This document shows, in pieces, positions 35,651-46,425 of a stretch of 64,000 nucleotides of DNA (positions are counted from its first letter, which is position 1; the number at the start of each line of letters is the position of its first letter). The stretch lies in contig CM045767.1 of the NCBI GenBank assembly GCA_025200525.1, forward strand, positions 120,030,021 to 120,094,020, read 5' to 3'. The translations under genes and the position numbers were made by a program. The stretch comes from Camellia lanceoleosa. Taxonomy: Eukaryota > Streptophyta > Magnoliopsida > Ericales > Theaceae. The notes beneath the pieces were generated by a model. It did not search any database, had not been told where the DNA came from, and was given only the letters and a program-made list of their open reading frames with translations.

Positions 35651-36191
35651 GAATACGAAGAAAGAACTAAAGAAAAGGAGTAAGCCATAAAAGAGCCTAA
35701 AAGAAAGAAAAGCAAGCTAAGGATACATCCTAGAAGCTAAAAAAGAGCCATCCAAGCAAACATCTTGAATAGCATTAATCAAGCCTTGCTAGCATCAAAT
35801 TCCTTCACAAACTCCCTCCACTATTATATCTCAAATATGTATCTTTAATGAAGCAAACCTAGTCGAAAAGCTAAAACAGGGGAATTTTTGGTTTTAACAA
35901 ATCAACTATAAAATTCATTTATGTGTCTTTAAGGGAGAACCACTATGTAACTCAGAGAGAAAATACAGTTAAAAAAGACGTACAAATCAAAGCCCCAAAT
36001 AAACAAATTACATCATTCTCATTTGCCGTGAACAAAATGAATAGCTGTAATGAGAAATCTATTTAAAAGTTTTTGAATAGATTTTTCAAAATGGAATAAT
36101 TTGAATTTTTTGATTTATTTATTATTGGGTGTTTTGTCCAACAGTCCAAATTGAAATTCCTTTTGTCTAGAAGTCCCTTCGTGAAAATATT
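35651..36191. other. spacer, no gene seen
   Basis: A/T-rich sequence without a supported coding frame or RNA gene. Confidence 0.5.
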
Positions 36192-36306
36192 GTGTCCATA
36201 AAGACAAATTTATGTAAAACAACCAAAATATCCCTTTTTTATACAAACACGCATACCAATCTCTCTAAACCATTTCTTCAAAGCGTTTCCCTCTCTAAAC
36301 CATTTC

Positions 36307-36332
36307 TTCTCTCTCTCTCTCTCTCTCTCTCA
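36307..36332. repeat. (CT)n microsatellite
   Basis: A run of CT dinucleotides stands just upstream of the exon-like ATG at 36351, as is common in plant 5' leaders. Confidence 0.9.
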
Positions 36333-36350
36333 CTCACTATAAAACTAACT

Positions 36351-36687
36351 ATGGTAATGGCAGAGGACAACTGCAAGAATGAGTTCATCAATGACGATCT
36401 CCTCTACTATCTCTTCCTCTCACTCAGTACCCAACATCTCTCTTTCTTTCTCTTATCTCGGTTTCAAACCCTAACCTCTTAAGCCCGATGACCTTGAGGA
36501 GAAGAAGGAAGCGGCCTCCGACTCGAGCAATCAAGATTCGTATCTGATACTTGTTATTGGCGAGAAGGACGTGGAGGTGTTAAAGAACTTGAATTTCAAC
36601 AATTTCATAGCGAAGGCCAAAGCTCCTTTCCACGTCGATACCGCCACTACCGTTGCCCCTTCCTTCAAACCCTCTCTCTTCTCCTAG
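36351..36687 (+). pseudogene. host-exon-like fragment, unidentified
   Basis: After a CT-rich leader an ATG opens a frame (MVMAEDNCKNEFINDDLL) that stops at 36481. From about 36482 another frame reads acidic, host-like protein: DDLEEKKEAASDSSNQ, then GEKDVEVLKNLNFNNFI and a stop at 36685. The codon use and even base composition stand out from the AT-rich neighbourhood. KDVEVLKNLNF faintly resembles the start of a thioredoxin domain in plant protein disulfide isomerases, but no CxxC is present and I would not name it so. It may be a broken host gene, or a first exon with an intron between the two frames. Confidence 0.35.
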
Positions 36688-36932
36688 ATCTCATTATCTC
36701 TCTTTTTGTCTTTTAACCCACTGTCTCTGTTTTATTGCTCCAATAGCGTCGGTGAGTCCTCCTCCATTTGCATTGTCAACAACAAGCCTTCTCGCCGGCC
36801 GCAATTCAAATCGACATAGCAGTGACCCCAAGCATTCCTCTTTGAGTTCTTCTTTGATCTGACTCGATGCCAAGACAGTGAGTCATTCAAGTTCTTATTT
36901 TTTCTCTATCTAACTCGGCTCTTGTATTCTTC

Positions 36933-38089
36933 TATTGGAAAATGGCTTTTGATGCTTTGGAAAAAAATCTTATTTTTTGCTAACTTTGAACATTAATTAA
37001 GGTGGGACCCATGCATTATTTTTGACGTTTCTAATTGGATTCATGTTTAATGCCGCGTAGTGAATAAAATCGTGTATTTAGTTGCTCAAAACCATTTCCA
37101 GATGAATGAGAATTCAACGCCAGTTTTCTGGTTCGTGAAAATGGCTTTAGGTGGGTTTCTTAAACATTTGTGAAATGTGCTTATCCTACATTGGAAAGGC
37201 TTAAGGTTTTGAATGGGTTTATATACTATAGCTTGGGATACTTGAGATAGGCCCCAAGGGTAACCCAACTTTGTGGTGAGGTTATGAGTAAAGTGGGCTA
37301 GAAACAAAAACCACAAGCGCGCTGTTCGTTCGGTTGGGCGGGTGGGCTAGACTTGCGCTTGGGTGTGGATGCATAGTGTGAGGTTTGGTTGGCATTGTCC
37401 GGCCAAATACTTATTTTTTAGGCCAAAAACATTTGAATTTTATTTATTTATTTTTAATTTTGGTTTCAAAATTCAAAATAAATTGGTCTAGTTTTTTTTC
37501 CTTCACCCAAACAGATCCCAAATAGATTTACCCACCTGAATAGGTTCAAAATAGGTTCATACCTGTTGAATTCAAACTAGACAGATCTATATTTGTCCAA
37601 ACAGGTTTTTCTTTTATTGAATCTGTCCGAACAATTGCCTATTTGTTGGCACCTGTTCGGAATAGTCACCATTCCTCCTATAAATAGTCTGTCATCTAGT
37701 AATTCTAGAGAATCAAAATTTTTTAAGAATCTTCTCTTTCTTTTTCTGTTCGTCCTCCTGAGCTCCTGCATCAGTTTAACATTTAGTTTCTAGGAAAAGA
37801 AAGAGAAAGAGTTACATCATAATTTGGTTCGCAAGACTTGATTTTGTAGTGCTGCAAATTAAGTAGTAGTCGTTGCATCCTAGAAAGTAGACACCATTAA
37901 AACTTGAATCACCGGAGCGAGGGCGAAATCTACTTTAAAGAGATTGTATCCAATACAAGCCTCAACGTTTAAAATTTCTATAAGTATTTAATTCAGAATT
38001 TAATTTATTAAATTATTTTCTAGATTATTTTATTTTGTTGTTTATTTTAATTATACATTTAATTTATACATACACAGGTGGGGATAACA
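36933..38089 (+). mobile_element. solo LTR distantly related to copia B (1157 bp)
   Basis: It starts TATTGGAAAATGGC and ends TACACAGGTGGGGATAACA, in the same style as the copia B LTR. Shared landmarks in order: a CCCAAG/ACTTGGG-like block, GTTATGAGTAAAGTG (GTTATGGACAAAGTG in B), a CGCGC block, the CCGGAGCGAGGGCGAATC-like box and the TACACAG end. The rest is diverged. No internal region follows. A TCTTC word before the start recurs three bases beyond the end, which may be a shifted target duplication. Confidence 0.7.
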
Positions 38090-38122
38090 TTTTCTTCTTA
38101 TTCTAGGTCTAGATCTGGCTAC

Positions 38123-38123
<1 letters not shown>

Positions 38124-38169
<46 letters not shown>
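38124..38169. repeat. (GA)n microsatellite, about 23 units
   Basis: A pure GA run of about 46 bases. Confidence 0.95.
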
Positions 38170-38171
<2 letters not shown>

Positions 38172-38779
38172 AAGTTGAGGCCTTGGGATTGGCGAATTGA
38201 ACTCTAATTTGGTACTCGAAGTTGTACTGCTAATTTATGAACATTTTGTGATTGTTTGAGAGAGAAAGTGAGTAATGGAGTGAGATTCATATATAGCTCA
38301 TTCGCACTCCATTAATGCTTATCAACAAGAAAGCATGAATTGTTGTTTTTTCATAGAATTCTGTCAAATAATCCATTTAAAAATATTTGAAAGAGTTGAG
38401 TTTTGTACAGATCTATTAGTATGTTTCCAAATCTGTAATGTAAATGAGTTATTTGTTGTTTTATGAATATTGAATATGTATATATATCACAGATTTGTGT
38501 TGAAATCCAAAGTTGAACAAATCTGTGTTGTTATTTGTTCAATTTTTAATTTTTATTTTTTGGATCTAGCTTCTTCTTGTTGTTGTTAGTGATATTATCT
38601 TTTCTTCTTTTTCTTTCTTTCTTCTTCTTCTCCTTCTTTTTCTTTTCTTTTCTTTTCTTTTTTTATTTTTTATTTTTTTGTTGTTCATTGCAATAGATGG
38701 AGAGAAAGAGAGAGAGAATTTGAACAAATAACTCAATTTTCAAGCTCTCCCTACCCATTTCAATAGATCATCACCTATT

Positions 38780-39060
38780 GTTTCAATAGATAGCAAAAAA
38801 TTTGAACTGATAAAAAAAATTGAATAGATAATTTCAATAGATAGAGTTGGTTTGACATATAAGAACAAAATTTGAATTGGAAAGATAAAAAAATTGAACA
38901 GATAGGGTAAAAAATTAAACAGATAAGGGAAAAAATTAAACAGATGGAAAAAAATTAAACAGATAGATATAAATTTGAACAGGTAGATATAAATGTAAAC
39001 AAATAGTCAACAAAAACTCAACAGATAAAAAAAAGTTAACAGATAAATTAAAGGGTAAAG
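38780..39060. repeat. degenerate A-rich repeat around AAACAGATA
   Basis: Words such as AAAAATTAAACAGATA, TTGAACAGATAG and AACAGATAAA recur about 12 times with irregular spacing of roughly 18-25 bases. It looks like a decayed minisatellite. Confidence 0.65.
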
Positions 39061-39283
39061 TTAGAAACAAATGGCCTTCAAAACTAACAAAATGACTTTT
39101 CATCAAACTATTTTATAAAATGTGAACTTTTTACTAATAAAAAATATTCACTAGATCTAATATCTTATATACTCTTTATCTTGGACTTTTTAACAATTTT
39201 TTCTTGATTATTTGGGTATACCTTCAAAAGTAATTTGGAAAGAAAACGTAGAATATATTAGATCTAGTGAAAACAATAGCCAG

Positions 39284-39445
39284 TGGCTGGACACTAGGGG
39301 CAATTTTCAGTGTATTTGATCAGGCCATCCGTTGAACAAGGGGCATGAACCCAACCAGTGAGCAATGCCTGGACACTAAGGGCAAATTTTAGTGTATCTA
39401 ATCGGGTCATCATTTGAACAAGGGGCATGAACCTACATTTCTCTC
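39284..39445. repeat. tandem duplication of about 80 bp
   Basis: Two consecutive copies share TGGACACTA, GGGCAA, TTTTAGTGTAT (or TTTTCAGTGTAT), TTGAACAAGGGGCATGAACC. They are diverged by about one base in ten or more. Confidence 0.8.
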
Positions 39446-39829
39446 CATCCGCTCAAAGCCATTTGTTGGGCACTTTCCCATGGATTAGGATAGTTTACCC
39501 CAATGTTGATTTTGATATGATTCAGCTTTCGAAAGTTGTCTCTGACTATTTCAAGACTCTCTTCGGATTGCCGTATTCCCTCTGATTAATACATGTTCTT
39601 TGTATTATGCTTGCATGCTTATACACTCTAGTTGAGTTGAACTGTGTGATTGGTTGCTCTTGCTCTTAACTTTGTTTTTCACTTAACAGAGTTTTGTCGA
39701 GTTGCATTCTTTTGTGTTACATTTCAATGAGCTGTGGTAAGTTTCCCTACACTTATCTCATAAGGTAAATGATGCATTACTCTGAGTACTGCTTATTTCC
39801 CTCTGCATACCATGCACCGCTCACCTGCA

Positions 39830-40400
39830 TTGCACTATTTTGTGCATTTCATTTTGCATCACACTATTTTTGTGCACTTTATATCACACTATCCTATTCA
39901 CTTTGTATCGTACTATCTTGTGCACCTGTATAGCACTGTCTTGTGCATTTTATCTTGTATAGCACTGTCTTGTGTATTTCATCTTACATCGCACTGTCTT
40001 GTGTATTTCATCTTACATCGCACTATCTTGTGCATTTCAGCTTGCATAGCACTGTCTTGTGCATTTCACCCTATATCGCACAATCGTGTGCACCTGCATA
40101 GCACTATCTTGTGCATTTCATCTTACATCGCACTATCTTATGCACCTACATAGCAATGTCTTGTGCATTTCATCTTATATCATGCTATCTTATGCATTTC
40201 ATCTTACATCACGCTATCTTGTACATTTCATCTTACATCGTACCATCTTGTGCACCTACATAGCACTGCCTTATGCATTTCACTTTACATCGCACTATCT
40301 TGTGAATTTTATCTTATATTGAGCTATCTTGCGTATCCTTTGTATCGCGCTATCTTGTGCACCCCGTATTGCACCATCTTATGCACTCACATAGTTTAGG
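39830..40400. repeat. 29 bp tandem repeat array
   Basis: About 18 imperfect units built from CTTGTGCATTTCATCTTACA followed by TCGCACTAT, most 29 bp, with some shorter 23 bp forms where CACCTGCATAG replaces the middle. It lies in the non-coding interior of the Ogre-like fragment. Its open frames (for example 39812-40153) are repeat-driven and not genes. Confidence 0.92.
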
Positions 40401-41735
40401 AGACCTTAAATCCTCATTCCTTTGGTGTTTGTCATGCCCCGAACGACTTCTGGTGGTCTGGTATAGCCACCTGCTTGTGTTTGCAATGAGTTCCTAGGAG
40501 ATCAACTGAGACAGTGGGAACTATAGTTCGAGTGGCCAAGGCCTAGAACTCAAAGGTTCGGGATTTCAGAGACTAAAGTCTTTAAATACCCAGGGGTGTA
40601 TCCCCGACTTAAAATATGTATGGCAGCACCATAGGTTGAGGTAGCTTATATGCGCCTTAATTCTAGATACTGAACCAACCTAGTCTGTCACTCTATTGGA
40701 GAATATGGAAAGTTCCAAACATAGTCAGAGAGAAAAGTAGTACCTGTGGTTTGGAAGCGCTACCAAGAAGAAGAGGAAGATCCCCAACAGCATGAGGTGA
40801 GTCATCGCCAATTGTCCATACCAGGTACTTTCTAAGGCACCATTTCCTAGCTGCTACATCATATCCATTATTACCTATGACATCTATCGCATGCATCTAC
40901 TATATTATTTATCACATCCAGTACATCATTATCCATTTTATCGTCTGCATCCTTTCCATGTTAAGGTTAGTATGGGATGTGCTCATATATTTTCCTTGTT
41001 GAAACATGGTTCTGTCATGTGTAAGTACCCATGCTGCACCGAGGCCAGTATTGAGGGTGTCAACACCTTTTCTGTGTTAGACATGGTTTATTTTGTGTCC
41101 AAGCCTTTTCTAGGTAAAATATATTTTAGCTTGCGTTCCTTATTCACTGCATCCATTGTATCGTACTTTGTCTTGTTACATTTAGCATTTAGGATCATTA
41201 TCTTTCCCCAGCAGATCATTCCTCACTTATATCATACCACCCAATTACTTGTACTCTTTCTCTTTCTACGAAAAACATAGTTTTGCATGTGCTCACACCC
41301 TTTTCACTTTGAAACATAGTTCTGTTATATATAAGCATCCATGCTGTGCTAAGGCCAGTATTGAGGATGTAGGCACTTAGCCTGTGTTAGGCCTCATTTG
41401 GCTGTGCCCATTTCTTTTCTATATAAAACATAGATCGATTCTGCATCTCCATCCCTTTATGGTATTTGTGTGGTTTAGCACTGCATGTAGTTTGATTATA
41501 TTATTGCATTGTATTGCATATCATTTGTATTATTTCATTGCATTGTGCATCATTTTGCATTCTGTCCCTGAACTACGCTGGTTTGATTCCTTGCAACGAG
41601 ATACGTAGGCAACCCTCGAGCTCAACCAATTGCATCTGCATTTTGTTTGTTTGCCAAGTCTTATGGCCTTGTCAAAATGGGTCATATTCGGGTTTTGACA
41701 TTCACTCACGTCATTGCATGACTTCGAGCTCTGTC

Positions 41736-41748
41736 AAAGAGGGGCAGT
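41736..41748 (+). other. polypurine tract before the Ogre-like LTR
   Basis: AAAGAGGGGCAGT stands directly before TGTAGACACC. It shows that 41749 is the start of an LTR read on the plus strand with an interior on its left. Confidence 0.85.
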
Positions 41749-44700
41749 TGTAGACACCCCATTTTTAACCGCTCTTAAGACTTGGGTGCCACTGATTGAT
41801 CACCCGATGATGAGTCTACATGCTTGTCAAGTGCTCGAAGTCCTCAGCGGAATGCCACAATTTTAAGCCCTTCAAACCCTACACCTTTGTTGCCTCATTT
41901 TTGGACCAAGCCTTGGTTCTTCAAGCCTGCAACCCTTTGTGGCCTGTCGGCCATCACTTTTGGTTACCGACCACTGATGTGGCCGGCCATCAATGTTTTT
42001 TGCAGATATTTTCTGACAGCTGTGCTAGCTATTTGCACAAATGCTTAAGCTATTCTTTTTCTTGCTATTTTCAAACTATTTTTGGGCTATAAAAAGTTTG
42101 TATTTTTGGGCTGAAGCTTGGTCTTTAAGGCCATTAAAGGTTGAAGGGTGGTTTACCCTTCTTAGCACCTTGTTTTGGAGGCCTTTACCCTTGTGTTTCC
42201 CATCCTTGTACTATCTATTTTTGAGCTTTTAAATACTATTTTTTAGAGTTAATTTAGTGGCCAAAATCATATTTTGAAGTCCAAATTTTAAGGGGTTAGC
42301 CTTCCCTTCTTGTGTCTTGCTTACTAGCCTAGTTTGTGCCATGTTTTAGCATATTAATCTAGCCTTTTTTTAACTCAATTATAGCATGTTTTAAGACTTA
42401 TTTTAGATTGTTTTAGCACTATTTTTGGTTGGTAGTTGCATTTGAGCTTTGTTTTGCATGCTTATAGTGTAATTGTCCTCATAAGTTTGGTATTCTAGGC
42501 CTTAGACACCTTCTTATTTGAGTTGATTACATTTATTTATGGTTTTCCATGCTTGTGATCACTCTTAATCACCTCTGCGACCTCCGTCATTTTTTGGCTT
42601 TTGTTTTGCTTTGAAAGTGGTTCAAACAGCTTGTTTGTTTAAACATGAGATTGAGATGCCATGTTTAATGGTTTAATCCCTTAGAGGGTCTATTACCAAT
42701 GGTATGATGTCTTTTTCATGCCTAATACAACACTTGGTTTGAGCCTTCTTTCCATTTAGAGGACTTAAACTCACCATTGGACTCAAAGAATTAAAGAATG
42801 GATGGTAATGTAAAATGGAGTAATAAAATTGAGGCTAAAATGGTGGAAGATAATAAAAAGTGTTGTGTTCAATTGGACATTTATTGAACACATGGAAGCT
42901 TGAGGCATTTCATACTCATTAGTGATGAAATGATTCAAGTTTCCAAGATCACCATTTCCCTTGATCAATCCATGAAAGGGATGAGGTTTGTGTCTTGTTT
43001 TGTCGTATTTATTAAACTTGTATACTTTGGTTCATGAGCCATCATGCAATGAAATTGCTTGAGTTGATGGTTTGTGGATCAAGTTTTGTCACTCCTTTGA
43101 TTTGTTCATGATAAAGAGGGATGAATTGTGCAAACAAACCCTTAAAAATACCTTGTGCAAAATTCAACAATGTGTTTTTTATTCTAATGTGCAACAAGAG
43201 GAATTCTAGAAGCAAAACAGGGTAGGTAGGCTATTTTCCATGGCCGATAGGCCACCTGTGATGGCCGGCCGGCCATCACTGGTGGCCGGTAGACCCTCAC
43301 TATTGGCCAGCTGGCTATTAATGCAAAATTCAGCAGTGTGCTTTTTGAGCAGAGCAGAGTTATTCTGGAAGAGGACAAAAGTGTAAGTGTTCTAATGTGC
43401 AACAGAGGCCTTCTAGAAGCAAAACAATGGCCTTTTGGGTGGAAATCGAGCATGTGCATAAGCATTCCTCGCATATCGAGCCTATTTAGTTTAAATATTT
43501 AGATTAGATACTTGTTGTAATTAATTAGTTATAGCTAGTTAATTTTATAAAGTGTTATAATTAATTAGTTAGTTAACTAGTTATTCGATTTCGTTTTGTA
43601 ATTGATTTAGTTAACTAGAATAGTTAATTCATTTGTTGTAATAATTAGTTAAGCAGTTTAGCTATTTATTTAATTTGTTTCGTAATAATTGGCTTAGCTT
43701 TAGTTAGTTAATTAGTTAGCTAGTTAGTTCATTCGGACTCTCCTTCGTGAGAGCGCAATGTAATAATGTGTATGTCTTCCAACCTCACGTCTTTCTCCCT
43801 TTTATTTACTAGCTTATGATGGTTAGTTTAGGGACATCATGTTTTGCTTAGCATACTTCATGTTTGCATCCATTTGTATTGCATGCACCGAGGCTCGGTT
43901 CATCAGTCTAACTTGCATTGTTAGTTTAAAAACGCTTCTTTGAATACGTGCTTAGACCGCATGCTATCAAAATTGTTTCATATGCCATGTTAAGTAGTCG
44001 AGCCTCTTAGTAGCATTTTTGTATGTGTTGCATTAGTCATATTGCATAGTTAGAAATCATGCATGTTTCTAACTCATTTTCTTTTTGGCTTGGAGTACTA
44101 GGTAAGCCTTTATTCGCTTTAGCATATCGCAAGCGTGTGATTGTTGTCATGTCAAAGCATGCTTACCACGAGGCTAATTGCTTAAGTGCTATAAACTATT
44201 TGAATGCCTGTGAATGAAGGCTTGTTGCTTGAATTGAAATAATTTGAATAATGTTCATATGCAATCACTTTTTCAAGTGGTACATATTCGAAACAATTTT
44301 CAAAACAAACATGAATCAAATATCCTAATTATTGCAAAATTAGTTTATACTTGTGTGTGCGTATCACATAGTAATGTTAACCTAATAAATCAGAACAAGA
44401 GCATATAATATACATAAGATTCATATCATGATTAGTATAGGCCGATCTTTGATCGGGTAAGCAGGGGTGCTCAAATTCATTCATGACCTTCTACTCTTGT
44501 ACCTAAGTTCCCGAGCGGAGCCAATCTCGGTGATAACGGACACGTGGCCTTTGGCACGAGTCATGGGTTTCCTAAATTTCTCCAAAACAAAATATTTATG
44601 TGGCGACTTTGTATCTGGCAAAACAGTCAATTTTTGGTATTTTTTATTCAAAATCGATTTTTCAAAAAGATTTGCTGAATTAGGACTCTTTGATGTTTAT

Positions 44701-44804
44701 CTATTTCACATTGCACTTGTGGAATCAGATTCAGAACTAGGGGAATCTGATATTATAGGGCTTATTTCGACTTCCGAAAAGGGACGCAAAAAGGTCGAGT
44801 TACA
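41749..44804 (+). repeat. LTR of the Ogre-like element (3056 bp)
   Basis: It begins TGTAGACACCCCATTT and ends GGTCGAGTTACA just before a primer-binding-like site. Its length is close to that of the solo LTR (3106 bp). The block from about 44430 to 44730 matches the solo LTR and the 63138 copy, including GATCGG, CATGGGTTTCCTAAATTT, GTGGCGACTTTG and CACATTGCACTTGTG. No coding capacity. A GGCCGGCC block lies near 43240-43290. Confidence 0.82.
42088..42095 (+). promoter_or_regulatory. TATA box of the Ogre-like LTR
   Basis: CTATAAAAAG lies 340 bases into the LTR in the element's direction, a fitting place for its promoter. Confidence 0.5.
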
Positions 44805-44809
44805 GTTTC

Positions 44810-44827
44810 TGGCAACTTTGCTGGGGA
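44810..44827 (+). other. primer-binding-like site after the Ogre-like LTR
   Basis: TGGCAACTTTGCTGGGGA follows the LTR end after five bases. It resembles the TGGCGACTCTGCTGGGGA-type site seen after LTRs of Ogre-like elements. With the polypurine tract at 41736, the same LTR has replication signals on both sides. Confidence 0.6.
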
Positions 44828-45288
44828 AATTAGAAAACTTGACTCGAACTTAGGTCAGTTTGCTAGTTGCCTAGGGCCCATAGAATTTTTTTTTATTGTC
44901 TAAGGTCCCAACTTTTCAAAGACTTGGTTATATAAGGTCTCATTTTGATATTTAGTCTAAGTTTTTCAAAAACCTCGAGCTACTACTAGATACAGGGAGC
45001 TGACCCTCTTAATACAATGCTTTGTTATAAAAGTAAATAATAAGTATAACGGTGATATCACGTCACGGTATGATTGGGTTAGTTGGAGACAATGAGAGTC
45101 TATCTAATCTTATTTGTGATTTTGACAGTGTCACCATTAAGCTTAAAATTTATTCATAGAATATATATCAACATTGATACTACGTAACATTGTTAACATC
45201 TAATGAAAATCTTAAAAATCCAAAATAACCCAACATATGCAAGCATTCAAAAATACCAAATCGGATAAAAATAAACTCAAATACAAAT
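44828..45288 (+). other. 5' leader-like remnant after the LTR
   Basis: Non-coding, with GGTCAGTTTGCTAGTTGCCT and GGTCCCAACTTTTC near its start. It probably begins as the leader of a second Ogre-like unit. Where this passes into older DNA before the ATTGT at 45289 I cannot tell. Confidence 0.45.
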
Positions 45289-45293
45289 ATTGT

Positions 45294-45870
45294 TGATGAT
45301 ACAGTTCGTTCCAATGAATGAGTCGGACTGATCCACGCTCCTCGCGCCTATGTTCGTATGACCAAACCCACCGAAAGACCTGCACAAGAGTTCAACAGAG
45401 AACGAGGAGTCCCCCAGCGAACCCTCCGACGAGCAAGTTAGAGAGAGAAGTAGAGTGTAGAGATGAATTAGAGATAGAAAGCTTAACCTTCTTTTTGTTT
45501 TCAACCTTTGCCTATATCCTCTGGTAATTATTTTGTTGTCCCTTCCAACCAGTCACCTTGGCCGAAAGTCTATGCTCTAGCTTACCTTGTTCATGATGAA
45601 GGCGTTTTGTCCCGACGGAGAGGGCTTGTCGCAATAAATGTTGTGAGGGGCTTCATTAATGGCGATGTGCAGTGGCAATAACTTTGCAGATCTTTGTCTG
45701 CTGATGTGGCTTGCCCTTCTCTTGACACGTGTCTTGATGTCATTGGTTCTTATTGCTACATGGGGCTTTGGCAGTGCTGGGCTTCATTAATTGAATTATG
45801 TATTGGGCTCCAATTGGTGGGCTTGGGTTGTTCATAGTGGGCTGTAGCCTTTATAGGCCTACCCATGTCA
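45294..45870 (-). repeat. 3' LTR of element E (577 bp)
   Basis: It runs from TGATGATACAGTTCG to GGCCTACCCATGTCA and matches 55613-56183 base for base apart from scattered transitions and a few indels. Confidence 0.95.
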
Positions 45871-45886
45871 GTAGTCCCCCATTTCC
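45871..45886 (-). other. polypurine tract of element E
   Basis: On minus, GGAAATGGGGGACTAC abuts the 3' LTR start TGACATGGG. Confidence 0.85.
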
Positions 45887-45973
45887 AAGTGCAGCTTTAG
45901 TCCAACGAAGGGAATAATGAAGAAAATCAGGGTTGTGAGAGACCTGCCGGATGGGGGCCGATCGATAGGAGCG

Positions 45974-46165
45974 ACTGAGTGGAGGGACTAACCATGAGGA
46001 GGGCCGACCGTGAAGGGTCGCCGAGTGGAGGGGCCGACCATGAGGAGGGTCGACCTTGAAGAGTGGCCGAGTGGAGGGACTGACCATGAGGAGGGTTGAC
46101 CACGGAGGGTTGCCGAGGGAAGGACTGACCATGAGGCCGACCGTGAGGGTCACCGAGTGAGGGAC
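45974..46165. repeat. 46 bp tandem repeat, about four units, in element E
   Basis: Units read CCGAGTGGAGGGACTGACC and then ATGAGGAGGGTCGACC and a GAAGGGTCG-type end. The last unit is shortened. It lies between the 3' LTR and the antisense gene, upstream of the latter. Confidence 0.9.
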
Positions 46166-46425
46166 TGAAGTGAAACGATAGGTCATTATGGGTGTTGAAA
46201 AGACAGTTCTGGCGGATGGTTGAAAATTTTTCAAACTGGCGAAAATTAATTGTGACCCCTGGAATACAGGCAAGCCTTGGGCTTTTAGTATTATACATTT
46301 TACCTATCTTTTTTTGAAAAATCAAAACATTCCAAGTGTAGACTCCTTCGTTGCAAGTGATACACCCTTGTGACATTTTTTGAATTTCCTTCCGACTGCA
46401 TCCGAAGCTATTCATAGACACACCG

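Larger units (their letters stand above)
38090..39445. other. spacer with short repeats
   Basis: No gene is seen. The stretch holds a GA microsatellite, a T/C-rich run near 38600-38690, an A-rich degenerate repeat and a duplicated segment, listed separately. Confidence 0.55.
39446..45288 (+). mobile_element. Ogre/Tat-like gypsy element fragment with a 3 kb LTR
   Basis: A non-coding interior ends with the purine tract AAAGAGGGGCAGT, followed at 41749 by an LTR (TGTAGACACCCC) of the same family as 8240-11345 and 63138-64000. The sequence ACGTAGGCAACCCTCG near 41612 and the AGAGGGGCA tract are what I recall from the 3' region of Ogre-like elements. The left limit is a guess: no 5' LTR was found. 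The right end is cut by element E at 45289. No pol domain is seen. Confidence 0.6.

Noticed and set aside
39812..40399. Overlapping open frames of 78-113 codons
   Set aside because: They are products of the 29 bp tandem repeat, which has no stop in some phases. The proteins are simple repeats.
41820..42232. Open frames of 63-90 codons at the start of the Ogre-like LTR
   Set aside because: No domain, and they are not kept in the other LTR copies.
44467..44853. A 128-codon open frame at the end of the Ogre-like LTR
   Set aside because: It crosses the LTR end and primer site, and the corresponding region of the other two copies has no open frame.
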